From assembly GCF_900091455.1 (NCBI RefSeq), contig NZ_LT607412.1, forward strand, positions 5,890,001 to 5,954,000: a stretch of DNA of 64,000 nucleotides, in the 5' to 3' direction. Below are positions 8,060 to 17,182 of the stretch, one piece after another. This DNA comes from Micromonospora coriariae. GTDB taxonomy: Bacteria; Actinomycetota; Actinomycetes; Mycobacteriales; Micromonosporaceae. The notes beneath the pieces are model-generated. The model was given only the letters and a program-made list of their open reading frames with translations, did not search any database and had not been told where the DNA came from. The position numbers and the translations under genes are program-made. The stretch's first letter is position 1. Each line of letters starts with the position of its first letter.

Positions 8060-8985
8060 CGTGCGGCGGCCGGCGGCGCGACCTCGCTGAAGCGGATCTC
8101 GTCGACGCCCGCGAAGTAGCGGTTGGTGCCCTGTGTCTTGCCCACCACGACCAGGGTGACCCGGTGCGGTCCCTTGGTCAGCCGGACCGTGCCGACGTCC
8201 AGGAACTCCGTCTTCCGCACCGTCGGCGTGAAGCCGAGGAACGCCCCGCCGATCTGGGTGCCGTCGATGGCGAAGACGGTGTTGGCGTAGTCGAACGAGG
8301 TGGTGCGTGCCGCCGCGAAGCGCCAGGTGGCCTCCGCCGGAATCTGCACAGTCACGGTGACCTGGTCACCGATGGCCAGCCCCTGGAAGAACAGCTGCTT
8401 GTCGCCCGACCAGGTCACGCCGCAGCAGTTCGGTTGCGCCACCACGACCGCCCCGCTCGTCCGCGGCGACTCCACCACCGCCGCGTCCACCAGGCTCTCC
8501 GCCTCGACGGTGACCACCCGCGGCTCGCCGGGGGCCGGCTCACCGCCGCGGGTCAGCAGCACCACCCCCACGGTCACCACCACCAGCACCAGCGCCGCCG
8601 CGGCGGCGATCCACGGCCAGGGCGTCCGCTTCGGCGGGGCGACCGCCCGCACCTCGTAGGTGACCCGGCCGCTGGAGCGGGAACTTTCCTCCGGCGCGGT
8701 GTTCGCCGAGTACGCGAACCCGGTCATGTCGTAGCGCCGGGGCGGGGTGCCCGCCGGCACGGCGAGCTTGACCAGGAACGAGACCGAGCCCTGCCCGGGT
8801 ACCACCCGCTGCGGCTCGGTCACAGTGAACCAGGACCGCTGGGAGCCGTCGCCGGGCGCCACGTCGAACACCACAGTGTCCGGCGCGTTGCCCGGGTTGG
8901 AGACGGTGAAGGTCAGCTCGCCGCTGTTGCGCGGGTCGAGGGTGAACTGCTCGGCGGCGGCGACGACCGCCCACTCGGTGGTCAT
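8056..8985 (-). CDS. eCIS-associated single-pass membrane protein with Ig-like and carbohydrate-binding-like domains
   Basis: The 309-residue protein has three parts: an N-terminal beta-rich segment of about 110 residues resembling an immunoglobulin-like fold (FTVSNPGNAPDTVVFDV), one transmembrane helix near 123-145 after KRTPWPW, and a C-terminal beta-sandwich of about 150 residues with features of carbohydrate-binding modules. There is no signal peptide, so the N-terminal domain is probably cytoplasmic and the C-terminal one outside. It overlaps the tail protein I gene by four bases. Such a layout would suit an anchor that ties a cytoplasmic injection system to the membrane, as proposed for CisA in Streptomyces; homology to CisA is not established here. 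Confidence 0.7.
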   Translation of the reverse strand: MTTEWAVVAAAEQFTLDPRNSGELTFTVSNPGNAPDTVVFDVAPGDGSQRSWFTVTEPQRVVPGQGSVSFLVKLAVPAGTPPRRYDMTGFAYSANTAPEESSRSSGRVTYEVRAVAPPKRTPWPWIAAAAALVLVVVTVGVVLLTRGGEPAPGEPRVVTVEAESLVDAAVVESPRTSGAVVVAQPNCCGVTWSGDKQLFFQGLAIGDQVTVTVQIPAEATWRFAAARTTSFDYANTVFAIDGTQIGGAFLGFTPTVRKTEFLDVGTVRLTKGPHRVTLVVVGKTQGTNRYFAGVDEIRFSEVAPPAAAR

Positions 8986-9497
8986 GACGACTCCTCTGCG
9001 ACGACGATCTCGGCGGTGGTCGAGGCGGGCTTCTCCGCCTCGACGATGCGGGTGATGACGGCGAGCTGGTCGGCGGCGGCCGCCGGCACCCGCACCACGA
9101 CGTGAAACGGCTGCTCGGCTGGCTCGTCGATCGCGAAACCGCGCAGCCCGGTGGCCAGCTCAAGTGCCCTGCACATCCCGTACGGGGTGCCGCGCCACCG
9201 GGCCAGCAGCGCGCCGTTGGCCACCAGGTCCCGCAACCGGCCCACCGGCAGCGGCAGTGGGGCGTCCGGGCGGGGCGAGGCCACCACGTGGTCCATCGCC
9301 ACCCAACGGGTCAACCGCACCACCAGCCCGTCCGGCGCCCGGTACGGGTCGAACAGGGCGTCCACCTCGGCGAGGATCGCCTCGTCCGGGGCGTGCAGCC
9401 CCTCCATCACCTCCAGCAGCGCCCAGAGGACGCTGCCCGGCACGCACGCCCGCTGGTACGCGGCGGGCAGCAGCCGCTCAATCGCCGAGCGTCGCAT
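8982..9497 (-). CDS. Phage tail protein I-like baseplate component
   Basis: This 171-residue protein begins RRSAIERLLPAAYQRA and contains FDPYRAPDGLVVRLTRWVAM and a GTPYGMCRALELATGL segment, the pattern of P2 gpI-like tail proteins found next to baseplate J in contractile injection systems. It is expected to complete the baseplate wedge. Its start overlaps the end of the baseplate J gene by 20 bases, and its end overlaps the next gene by four. The length is normal for the eCIS versions. Confidence 0.8.
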   Translation of the reverse strand: MRRSAIERLLPAAYQRACVPGSVLWALLEVMEGLHAPDEAILAEVDALFDPYRAPDGLVVRLTRWVAMDHVVASPRPDAPLPLPVGRLRDLVANGALLARWRGTPYGMCRALELATGLRGFAIDEPAEQPFHVVVRVPAAAADQLAVITRIVEAEKPASTTAEIVVAEESS

Positions 9498-12189
9498 CCT
9501 GCCGCACCACCTCGATGTCGTGCTCGCCGGAGCAGAGCAGCCAGGTGTCCGGGACGGTCACCACGTCGGCGGTGGCCTGGTTGGCGCTGGCGGTCCAGTC
9601 CACCGCACTGGCACTGCGGTACACGCCGCGCTCGCCGCCGGCCAGGATCAGCCGTTCCGCCGGCTGGCTGCCGGCGCCGGTCGCTCCGCTGCCGGCGGCA
9701 TGGCCGCTCACCGCGATGGCGTCCACCGGCACGAACCGGGTCCGGTCGCGCAGTGGCAAGCCGCAGTTGACCGACACGGACTGCCACTGCGGCTGGGCGG
9801 CCAGCGTGTCCAGCCGCAGCACGCCGCCGCTCTGCGTGGCCGCCACCGCCAGTGAGCCGGCGAACGCGAGGTCCCGGCAGGTGCCGCCGATCCAACCGCC
9901 CTGCACCGACTGCCACTGCACGTCGGACTCGAACAGCCGGGTGCGGTGGCAGCCCTGGCCCGGCTTCTTCGGGTCCGGTTCGCCGGCGCCGCTCCACAGC
10001 AGCGTGGCCGGGCCGTCGTACTGCACCGCCAGCACCCGGTTGTCCACGTTGGAGAGACCGACGTGGGCGAAGCTGCCCGGCCGGCCGCCGGCCGTCGACA
10101 GGTACACCCCGAAACCGGCCTGTGCGGCCACCGCCACGCCCGGTGCGCCCCGCTCGGAGACGAACGAGCGCACCGCGTAGAACCCCCGGTCCGCGTCGGA
10201 CGGGTCGACGAGGATCTGCAACGGCACCGCGCCGGGCAGCAGGGACACCTCGTACAGGCCGGTGTCGGTGGCCACCAGCAGCGCGCCCGCGCCGTCGCGA
10301 TCCAGCCAGGCCACGTCGGAGATCCGCGAGTCCAGGTCGGTCAGCAGTGACCACGTCTCGCCGAGGTCGGTGCTCAGGTGCACCCGGGAGCCGCCGGAGG
10401 CGCGCAGCGTCACCACGGCCACCGAGCCGGGACGCGGCACGATCCCCGGCCGCGCCGGCGCCGGGGCGGGCGCCACCCGCAGCACGGTCTCGCCGTCGAA
10501 GCGGCCGGTCGGCTCCCAACCCGCACCCGCGTTGCTGGAACGGAACAGCACAGGGCCCCGCCCGGCGTACCAGGTGCGCGGCTGGTACTGGTCGACGGCG
10601 AGGGCGCGTACCTCGGCGTCGGGCGCCTCGTCGACCACGAACCGCACCGACTCGACGTACCGCACGCCCGGCTCGGCGTGCTCCAGCAGCCGGTACACGT
10701 TGGACGCCCGCAGCGGCTCGCCGAACGGCCAGCCGGTCGGGTTGAGCGCGGTGGGCAGCGGGCTCAGCGTCTGGTGCAGCCGGTCGTGGATCCGCCGGCG
10801 GACCGCGTCGACGTCCTCCTCCCGCCGGACCACCACCCGGGCCCGCACCGAGACCGCCTTGAACCGTGCCCAGGTCGCCCGGGACCGGATACCGACCATC
10901 CGCCGCTGTTCCAGGTCCGCCTCCACCCGGCGCCGCGCCTCGGGCACCTCGTGCTCGCGCAGCACCGCCACCGGCAGCCGGCCACCCGGCCGGGCCTCCG
11001 CCGGCACGTACGGCACCAGCACCACCTCGACCTCACCCGGCCGGGCGAAGCTGTACACCGCGGCGCGGGTGAACGCCCGGGCCCGGGCCACCGCGCCGGA
11101 GCTGGTGGCCAGCACCTCGAAGTCGCGGGCGGTGACCGCGCGCTGCTGGGCGAAGAATTCGTACGGGCCGCGCAGCAGCACCGACTCCAGCGCCTCCATC
11201 TCCCGGCCGCCAGCAGCCGGCGCGGGGTTGTCGACGCGGACCCCGGGCAGCGGGTCGCGCAGGCTGGTCAGCGTCCCGGCGGCCACGTTGCCGGTCGGCC
11301 CGCCGCCGGCCCGGTACCAGAGCCGGATCTGCCGCCCGGCCGGCGGGACCGCCGCCACGGTCGCCGGTGATCCCGCCGGGCCACCTGGTGCGGCCGGCAG
11401 GTCGGCGGTAACGGTCGGGTCGGTCGGCGCCGGCTCGCCGGGATTCGCCGGGTGGGCCGGTCCGACCGGGGGCCGCAGGTCGAGGGCGGGGGCGAAGGTG
11501 ACAGCCCCCGAGCAGCGGTCCACCAGGTACACCTTGGCCTGCGGTCCGACCCCGGCGAAGCTGTCCACCGGCCGCCAGATCTCGAACGTGCGGCCGTCGT
11601 GCTCGCGCGCCGCCGCGCCCAGCTCCACGGTGCCGGCCGGCACCTCCACCCCGAGCAGCAGGTCCAACGGCTCGGCGGTGTGCGCGAGCGGGGCCCGGGC
11701 CGCCCGCAGTACCTGGCCCGGCTGACCGGTGCCGGTGCCGAGCAGCTCCGCCTCGACCGGCTCGCAGTGGTGCATCCGCACGGTCACCGAGGTCTCCCCG
11801 GCGGCCAGCAGCGCCGGCTCGGTGGTGACGAACACGACCGGCCGGGGATCGGCGCCGCGAGCCGCCGCGACCCGCAGGCCGGCCGGGATCCGCACCGCGC
11901 CCCGTTCCGCGCCGCCGCGGGTGAACCGGACGTCCGCCCAGGCCGCGGTGGGCGCGTGCCGGGCCACCCCGAGCAGGTTCAGGAAGGAGACGTACGCCTT
12001 CTCCGGCAACTGGTTCAGCCGGTAGATCATCACCTCGGTGAGGTGCGCGAACGCCTCCACCAGCGCCATGCCCGGGTCGTGCGCCGACAGGTCGGTCCAG
12101 GCCGGACAGGACTGGTGGATCCGCTCGCGGGCCTCGGTGACCAGGTCGAGGAACGCGCGGTCGTCCAGGTGCGGCACGGGCAGCGTCAT
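9478..12189 (-). CDS. Baseplate J-like protein with C-terminal Asp-box propeller
   Basis: The 903-residue protein starts at ATG 12189, overlapping the gp25 stop by four bases. Residues 1 to about 540 match the putative baseplate assembly family of contractile injection systems (DRAFLDLVTEARERIH, SAHDPGMALVEAFAHLTEVM, AVTARDFEVLA). From about residue 545 to the end it carries repeated Asp-box (BNR) sequences such as RSSNAGAGWEP and LSTDLGETWSLL, which suggests a beta-propeller. Many family members stop near 650 residues, so the propeller is an extension. It may stabilise the baseplate or bind a surface or partner. A longer ORF to 12363 exists but lies in the shadow of gp25. Confidence 0.88.
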   Translation of the reverse strand: MTLPVPHLDDRAFLDLVTEARERIHQSCPAWTDLSAHDPGMALVEAFAHLTEVMIYRLNQLPEKAYVSFLNLLGVARHAPTAAWADVRFTRGGAERGAVRIPAGLRVAAARGADPRPVVFVTTEPALLAAGETSVTVRMHHCEPVEAELLGTGTGQPGQVLRAARAPLAHTAEPLDLLLGVEVPAGTVELGAAAREHDGRTFEIWRPVDSFAGVGPQAKVYLVDRCSGAVTFAPALDLRPPVGPAHPANPGEPAPTDPTVTADLPAAPGGPAGSPATVAAVPPAGRQIRLWYRAGGGPTGNVAAGTLTSLRDPLPGVRVDNPAPAAGGREMEALESVLLRGPYEFFAQQRAVTARDFEVLATSSGAVARARAFTRAAVYSFARPGEVEVVLVPYVPAEARPGGRLPVAVLREHEVPEARRRVEADLEQRRMVGIRSRATWARFKAVSVRARVVVRREEDVDAVRRRIHDRLHQTLSPLPTALNPTGWPFGEPLRASNVYRLLEHAEPGVRYVESVRFVVDEAPDAEVRALAVDQYQPRTWYAGRGPVLFRSSNAGAGWEPTGRFDGETVLRVAPAPAPARPGIVPRPGSVAVVTLRASGGSRVHLSTDLGETWSLLTDLDSRISDVAWLDRDGAGALLVATDTGLYEVSLLPGAVPLQILVDPSDADRGFYAVRSFVSERGAPGVAVAAQAGFGVYLSTAGGRPGSFAHVGLSNVDNRVLAVQYDGPATLLWSGAGEPDPKKPGQGCHRTRLFESDVQWQSVQGGWIGGTCRDLAFAGSLAVAATQSGGVLRLDTLAAQPQWQSVSVNCGLPLRDRTRFVPVDAIAVSGHAAGSGATGAGSQPAERLILAGGERGVYRSASAVDWTASANQATADVVTVPDTWLLCSGEHDIEVVRQDATLGD

Positions 12190-12623
12190 GACTGTCCTCC
12201 TCCCGGTGCCGGTTCGTCGATCGGGAGCAGGTCCACGGAGAAGACCAGCTGCCCTGGGGTCAGGCTGGCGCGCACCCGGTAGTCCAGCCGGATCACCAGC
12301 CGCCACGCGTCGTCCGGGTCCGGGCCGGCGTCCACGTCGATCACCTCGACCCGCGGCTCCCAACGGGCGATCGCCTGACGCACGTAGTGGATGGCCAGCC
12401 CGGCGGTGGTGTCGTCGTTGGGCGCGAAGATCAGCCGGTGCAGCCGCGAGCCGTACCCGGGCCGCATCAGCCGCTCGCCCGGCGTGGTCGACAACAGCAG
12501 GAACAGCGCCTGGCGTACGGTCTCGTCGCCCTCGGTCATGGCCAGGCCGCCGGCCGCGGTGAGCGCCAGGCCGCCGTTGCGCCCCGCGTCGAAGCCGGCG
12601 CCGACGAAGCGGAAGGCCCTCAC
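12186..12623 (-). CDS. GPW/gp25 family baseplate protein
   Basis: The 145-residue protein starts at GTG 12623 (GTGA overlap with the preceding gene). The core TVRQALFLLLSTTPGERLM with PGYGSRLHRLIFAPND is the gp25 signature; gp25 initiates sheath polymerisation on the baseplate of phage T4 and related machines. Its place between the PAAR-like gene and baseplate J is the usual order. An upstream in-frame extension to 12995 was rejected because it covers the well-supported PAAR-like gene. Confidence 0.9.
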   Translation of the reverse strand: MRAFRFVGAGFDAGRNGGLALTAAGGLAMTEGDETVRQALFLLLSTTPGERLMRPGYGSRLHRLIFAPNDDTTAGLAIHYVRQAIARWEPRVEVIDVDAGPDPDDAWRLVIRLDYRVRASLTPGQLVFSVDLLPIDEPAPGGGQS

Positions 12624-12958
12624 CGGTCCGCCCCCAGGAACCGCTGGCGCGGGTCGCGCACGGTGTGATGGACCGCGTTGGGCGGCGTCCCGTTGGTGAA
12701 CCCCTCCAGGTGGGACAGCACCACCCGCTGCCCGTCGACCCGCAGCCAGTCGCTGTAGCCGACGCGCAGGCTCTCGGTCGTCGTGCACGGCTTGATGGTC
12801 GGGCCGTAGTTCGGGCAGGCGACGATCTTCCGTCCCTCCGGGTCGTCGTCCACCAGCACCGGCACGCCGGTGACGGTCACCCACCGCTGCGAGGGCCGGT
12901 TCTCGACCCGGCCGTCGTGGTCGCAGGTGATCACCGAGTCGCGGTGGATCCAGCGCAT
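12620..12958 (-). CDS. PAAR-like spike-tip protein
   Basis: This 112-residue protein begins MRWIHRDSVITCDHDGRV and contains two cysteines in ACPNYGPTIKPCTT. Its size and position between VgrG-like and gp25 genes match the tip protein that caps the spike in eCIS loci (Afp10/Pvc10 position). The family call rests on position plus short beta-rich sequence; the classic PAAR repeats are not obvious, so a related small spike-associated protein is possible. The start ATG overlaps the VgrG stop (TGATG). Confidence 0.65.
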   Translation of the reverse strand: MRWIHRDSVITCDHDGRVENRPSQRWVTVTGVPVLVDDDPEGRKIVACPNYGPTIKPCTTTESLRVGYSDWLRVDGQRVVLSHLEGFTNGTPPNAVHHTVRDPRQRFLGADR

Positions 12959-14553
12959 CAGCCGCCTCCTTCGTGGTGTGCGCGGGCGAGCGCACGGGCC
13001 CGCTCCGCCGCGGTGGTCGGGTCCTCGGTCGACTCGGCGTGCAGGAAGTCCACGCTGCGGGCCCGGACCACCATGGCCCGGCCGGGCGCGGAGATCACCA
13101 GGTCGGTCGCCGCGTGCAGGGTCGCCAAATCGGGGGTGAGCTCCAGCCAGCTGCCGCCCTCGGTGGCCAGCCGCAGGCTGCGTCGCACGTCGTCGACGAC
13201 GATCGACTGCCCGCCAGCGGTCCGCAGCGTCCAGCGCCGGGCCCGACCGTCGTCGATGCCCGCGTCGTACGGCTCGACGGCCCCGAACAACGAGCCGAGC
13301 ACGATGCCCGAGGCCGGCTCGCCGCCGGGCAGCACCACCAGCACGGTGTCGTCGGGGTCGGGGAGCGCGACGAGGCCCTTGCCCCGCCCGGCTCCGGGAC
13401 AGAGCACGCCGAGCCACCCGGCGTCCAGGTCCCCGTACGCGGGCAGGGTCAACCGGACCCGGCCCAGCCCGTCCGGGTCGGCGACGTCGGTGACCGTCCC
13501 GAGCGTGACCACCGCCCCGGCGGTCGACGCGGTGGACGGCGCGGCCGGTGGCACTGTGGAGAACCGGGTCAGGTGCCCCTCGCCGTCCACGGTGTGCACC
13601 ACCTCGGTCAGCACGTACGCCCCGGCGACCGGGTCGGGCACGCCGGTCAGGTCGATCCGCCGGCCGGGCCGCAGCGCCGGGTCGCCCTCGGCCACCCCCT
13701 CGGCGGTGACCAGCGCGGCGGCGCGGGTGTCCAGCCGCGCCTGGGCCAACGCGGCCAGCTCGTCGTCGCTGCGGCCGGGCTGGTCGACAGCGGTGCGTAC
13801 CCCGTCCGCGCCCACGTCGGCCGGGTCCGGCCGGTCACCGGCCGGCCGGCCGCAGCGCGCCTCGTCGGCCTGCTGGCTGATCGGTTCGGCCCGCTGGGGA
13901 TGCCAGCCCAGCGCCGCGCTGGCGCCGCTGGCCCGGTCCAGGTTGGTGCTCAGCCGCAGGGTGTGCACGCCCGCGCCGAGGGCCAACGCGACCGGTTCCC
14001 CGTACCCGGCGAGGGTGATCAGCCGGACCTCGTCGCCGTCGGCGGCCAGGTGCAGCCCGGCCCGGCCGGTCACCTCGCGCAGCAGCTCCAGATCGCTGTG
14101 CCGGTGCTGGAGCAGCCGCTCCAGCCGTGGCCCGTCGGTCTCCGCCGTCACCGTGAGCCCGACCCCGCCGCACAGCTCCCGGGCCAGCTCGGCGGCGGTC
14201 ACCGAGGTGAACACCCGCAGATCCTGTCGCTTGCGCAGCCGGTGCAGCGCGTCGTACGCCCGCAGGCGCAGCACCGCCGCGCCGTCGGCGGCGTACTCGA
14301 CCTCCACGCAGGTGACCTCCCCGGTGAACAGCGCGTCGGGGTGATCGGCGAGCCGCACGTCGAGTGCCGTGCCGGGGCGCACCGCGGGGTCGAACGCGCC
14401 GCTCCCGGCGGTGGTGGCGAGCACCAGCTCGGCCTGGGTGGGCTGGTCGAGCCGGGCGGCCACCCGCAGCGAGCGGACCCGCTGGCGGGCCGCGCCGGCC
14501 AGCTCGGCGCCGTCGAGCAGGACGGTCAGCGCCCGGGGCGCGACGCTGGTCAC
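12958..14553 (-). CDS. VgrG-like spike protein
   Basis: The 531-residue product combines an N-terminal phage late control D/gp27-like part (residues 1 to about 330, with LRAYDALHRLRKRQ and HSDLELLREVTGRAGLHL) and a gp5-type OB-fold segment near 350-440 (TDVADPDGLGRVRLTLP, LVALPDPDDTVLVVLPGG, GIVLGSLFG). A short beta-helical tail follows. It would form the trimeric spike under the tube. It overlaps the tube-binding gene by four bases and the PAAR-like gene by one. Confidence 0.9.
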   Translation of the reverse strand: MTSVAPRALTVLLDGAELAGAARQRVRSLRVAARLDQPTQAELVLATTAGSGAFDPAVRPGTALDVRLADHPDALFTGEVTCVEVEYAADGAAVLRLRAYDALHRLRKRQDLRVFTSVTAAELARELCGGVGLTVTAETDGPRLERLLQHRHSDLELLREVTGRAGLHLAADGDEVRLITLAGYGEPVALALGAGVHTLRLSTNLDRASGASAALGWHPQRAEPISQQADEARCGRPAGDRPDPADVGADGVRTAVDQPGRSDDELAALAQARLDTRAAALVTAEGVAEGDPALRPGRRIDLTGVPDPVAGAYVLTEVVHTVDGEGHLTRFSTVPPAAPSTASTAGAVVTLGTVTDVADPDGLGRVRLTLPAYGDLDAGWLGVLCPGAGRGKGLVALPDPDDTVLVVLPGGEPASGIVLGSLFGAVEPYDAGIDDGRARRWTLRTAGGQSIVVDDVRRSLRLATEGGSWLELTPDLATLHAATDLVISAPGRAMVVRARSVDFLHAESTEDPTTAAERARALARAHHEGGG

Positions 14554-15497
14554 GGCGCACCGCCCGGCCCGGTGCCGCCGGGGGTGGTGCTGCCGGGGGT
14601 GGTGCTGGGCGGGCTGCTGCCGGTCGGCGCTGGGGCGGGCGTCGTTCCGGTCGACGCGGCCCGGGCCGCGGGCGCGGTGACGACCGAGGCGCCCACGAAC
14701 GACGCGCCGGCACCCACAGCGCCGGCCACCGCTCGGGCCATCCCGGCCACCGCCCCGGCCAGCGTCGACCCGCCGGCCGGAGCGCCGCCGGCCGGCGGGA
14801 CGGCCAGGGTGGTCCCCGCCGGCACGGCCAGCGGATCGGTGATCCGGTTGTGCTCGGCCAGCAACCGCCAGCGCAGCGGCGAGCCGAGCGCGTCGTTGGC
14901 CAGCAGATCGAAGCGGACCCCGGAGCGGCCGGGCTCGGCGGCGCCGTCACCGGCGGCGACCACCGCGCTGCCCGGGGCGGCGGTCGGGGTGCTCACCGCG
15001 GCCAGTTCCTCGGCGAAGCCGGCCTCCGCCTGGTCGGCCGTCTCGGCGGCCCGGACCAGCTTCAGCCGCAGCCAGGAGCGTCGCGGCGATCCGGTGCCGG
15101 TGAACGCGTCGAACCGTTCGGCCACGGCGATGATCACGCCGGGCACGTTCCAGGTCTTGCCCCAGACCAGCCGGACCAGCGGGGGGCGCAGCCACCCGTG
15201 CTCGGCGGTGGAGTTCTCCGCGAGCATCCACAACGGCCGGGTGAGCGCCCGTACGTCACCCGGACGGACCTGCGCCTCCACGAAGTCGACGTCGAAGAGC
15301 AGGTCGAGCACCAGCTCGGTCCGGCCGCCGCCGGTGAACACCAGCGGGTCGTCGGCCAGACCGGCCCCGGTGAGCTGCCCACCGGCGGCCGCCCGATGGC
15401 GTACCCCGGCGAGCCGGGTCACCTGCACGGTCTCCGGGTTGAGCAGGCAGTCCACCCGTTCGCCCGAGGAGTCGATGAGGAAGGCGACGCGCTCCAT
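14550..15497 (-). CDS. eCIS tube-binding protein (Cis7-like) with LysM-like segment
   Basis: The 315-residue protein begins RVAFLIDSSGERVDCLLNPE, and residues 1-150 fit the contractile-injection-system tube protein N-terminal domain (ELVLDLLFDVDF, PLVRLVWGKTW). A LysM-like stretch follows near 195-240 (FDLLANDALGSPLRWRLLAE, then PAGTTLAVPP). The last 70 residues are Ala/Gly then Ser/Thr/Pro-rich, ending TTPGGTGPGGAP. In related systems this protein joins the tube to the spike. The start overlaps the upstream stop as TGATG, so it is translated after the disordered protein. Confidence 0.85.
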   Translation of the reverse strand: MERVAFLIDSSGERVDCLLNPETVQVTRLAGVRHRAAAGGQLTGAGLADDPLVFTGGGRTELVLDLLFDVDFVEAQVRPGDVRALTRPLWMLAENSTAEHGWLRPPLVRLVWGKTWNVPGVIIAVAERFDAFTGTGSPRRSWLRLKLVRAAETADQAEAGFAEELAAVSTPTAAPGSAVVAAGDGAAEPGRSGVRFDLLANDALGSPLRWRLLAEHNRITDPLAVPAGTTLAVPPAGGAPAGGSTLAGAVAGMARAVAGAVGAGASFVGASVVTAPAARAASTGTTPAPAPTGSSPPSTTPGSTTPGGTGPGGAP

Positions 15498-17182
15498 CAG
15501 TCGCCCGCCTGTTCCCGCTCCAGCCGGCTCAGATCAGCCGCGTCCAGCGCAGCCCCGGGCGCCGTCCACAGCAGACGGTCGTCCGGCAGGGCCGGCCACA
15601 GATCGCCGGTCACCGCCGACCAACCACCGCCGACCGGACCGCGCCCCGAACCGTCCGTCCACACCCCACCGCTGACCACGTCCGCCCCGCCGGTGGACGC
15701 CGCCCCGCCTGAGCGGTGCCCAGGCCACACCGGGTCGTCCGGCAGGGCCGGCCAGGGGCTGTTGCCGGCCGCGCGGACCACGTCGGGCGGGCCACCATCC
15801 GCCGCGAGCCCCGCACCCACCGGGCCGGTCCGCCCGGCTCGCCCGTCGGCCTCGCCCAGGTGCTGCCCGCCCGCTACGTCGCCGGCCGCCGAGCCCGGCC
15901 GCCCCGGTCGGCCACCGCCCGTTCCGAGCCCGTTCCGGCCGGCCCCGAATCGTTTCCGGCCGCCCTTGGCGCCGTCCCTGCCGACCTCGAAACCGTCACC
16001 GCCCGTCCCGAGAGGGCTCGCCGAGTGCCTGCTGCCGCCCGCCGCGGCCCGCTCCCTGCCCCGCCCATCGGGCGTGCGCTCGGACTCGACAGCAGATCGC
16101 GGTGGGAGAGTGCCGCTGGAGGAGCCGGAATCTTCCACGATCCGGTCCGAACCGCGGGGATCGGACGCCGGGGAGGGGGAGGAGGTCGCTCTGGCGTGCT
16201 CAGACCAGCCGGACGAGGGCTGGGTGCCCGGCACCGCGGGACGGATCATCGGCCAGGAGGCCCCGCCGGCTTCCCCCGCCGGTCCGGATGCCGGCGGCCC
16301 GTTCCCGCCGATCCCGGCAACGGCGCCGGCAGCGTCCCGTGGCGCGGGTCCACCGGAGCGCGTGCCCGGTCCCGACCCCACAGGCGCACCCGGCACCCCG
16401 AGCCCGATCCCCGTGCCGCACACACCAGCGGTGCCGGGAGCACCCGCGACGGCGGAGCCGCCGGTCGCGCCGATCCTGCGACCCCGGCCGGACGAGCCGC
16501 CGGTGCCGGACGAACCGCTGGACGAGCCGGCCGTGCCCAGCCCGGCATCGCCGAGCCGGTCAGCTGCCCCTGAGGCGTCCACGACCTCGGTACCCGTCGC
16601 CCGCCAACCCTGCGGCCCTGCGAACCGGCCCGTGGCACCGGGCTCGCTGGATCGACCGTCGACTCCGGGCCGCCCGGGCGCGTCTCCCGCGTCGGGCGCT
16701 CCCACATCGGGCGCTCCGGACACGTTGGCGTCCGGGCGGCCAGCGCTGCCACGACCACCGAGCTCATCAGCGTCATACCCGCCGGACCCACCCGCACCCG
16801 GGAGCCCGGCAGGCCCCCCGAACCCACCCGACGGGTCGGCTGTGGATCGGGAGCGGCCCCCGGTCGCCACATCGCCGGCGCTCGGGACGGCGTCCTCGTG
16901 GGCGGGCCGGCCGTGGTGCCCGGCCGCACCACCGCCGGGAGAGCCGGCCGGTGGACCGTCCAGGTCCAGATCCTGCAGCAGACCGGGAGCGTGTGCGGCG
17001 ACCAGGTCCAACCAGTGCTGCGGTGGCTCCCCGAACCGGCGCGGCGCAGCCGTACGGACGTCCGACGGACGGCTCCCGGTCGCGCCGGCCGGTTCGACGC
17101 GCCCGGCGAGGCGTTGCACCGCCCCGGCCGCCGAGCGCAGCCGGCCGGCCAGCCAGCTACGCGGGAGTCGGCGCGGTGGCAC
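15497..17182 (-). CDS. Large Gly/Pro/Ser-rich disordered protein of the eCIS operon
   Basis: This 561-residue protein has no recognised family. A basic amphipathic N-terminus (PRRLPRSWLAGRLRSA) is followed by one short ordered-looking segment near residue 50 (PPQHWLDLVAAHAPGLLQDL), then some 400 residues of low-complexity sequence. Near the C-terminus the motif WPALPDD occurs twice, at about residues 472 and 526, and the end is charged and helical (DAADLSRLEREQ). It overlaps the tube gene by 26 bases and the Cis7-like gene by TGATG, which supports it being translated. The opposite strand also has long open frames here because of the extreme GC content. It may be a scaffold, cargo, or tape-measure substitute; all are guesses. 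Confidence 0.7.
   Translation of the reverse strand: MPPRRLPRSWLAGRLRSAAGAVQRLAGRVEPAGATGSRPSDVRTAAPRRFGEPPQHWLDLVAAHAPGLLQDLDLDGPPAGSPGGGAAGHHGRPAHEDAVPSAGDVATGGRSRSTADPSGGFGGPAGLPGAGGSGGYDADELGGRGSAGRPDANVSGAPDVGAPDAGDAPGRPGVDGRSSEPGATGRFAGPQGWRATGTEVVDASGAADRLGDAGLGTAGSSSGSSGTGGSSGRGRRIGATGGSAVAGAPGTAGVCGTGIGLGVPGAPVGSGPGTRSGGPAPRDAAGAVAGIGGNGPPASGPAGEAGGASWPMIRPAVPGTQPSSGWSEHARATSSPSPASDPRGSDRIVEDSGSSSGTLPPRSAVESERTPDGRGRERAAAGGSRHSASPLGTGGDGFEVGRDGAKGGRKRFGAGRNGLGTGGGRPGRPGSAAGDVAGGQHLGEADGRAGRTGPVGAGLAADGGPPDVVRAAGNSPWPALPDDPVWPGHRSGGAASTGGADVVSGGVWTDGSGRGPVGGGWSAVTGDLWPALPDDRLLWTAPGAALDAADLSRLEREQAGD

Noticed and set aside
12364..12995. Long minus-strand frame joined to gp25
   Set aside because: It shadows the PAAR-like gene in another frame; GTG 12623 with its GTGA overlap is the better start.
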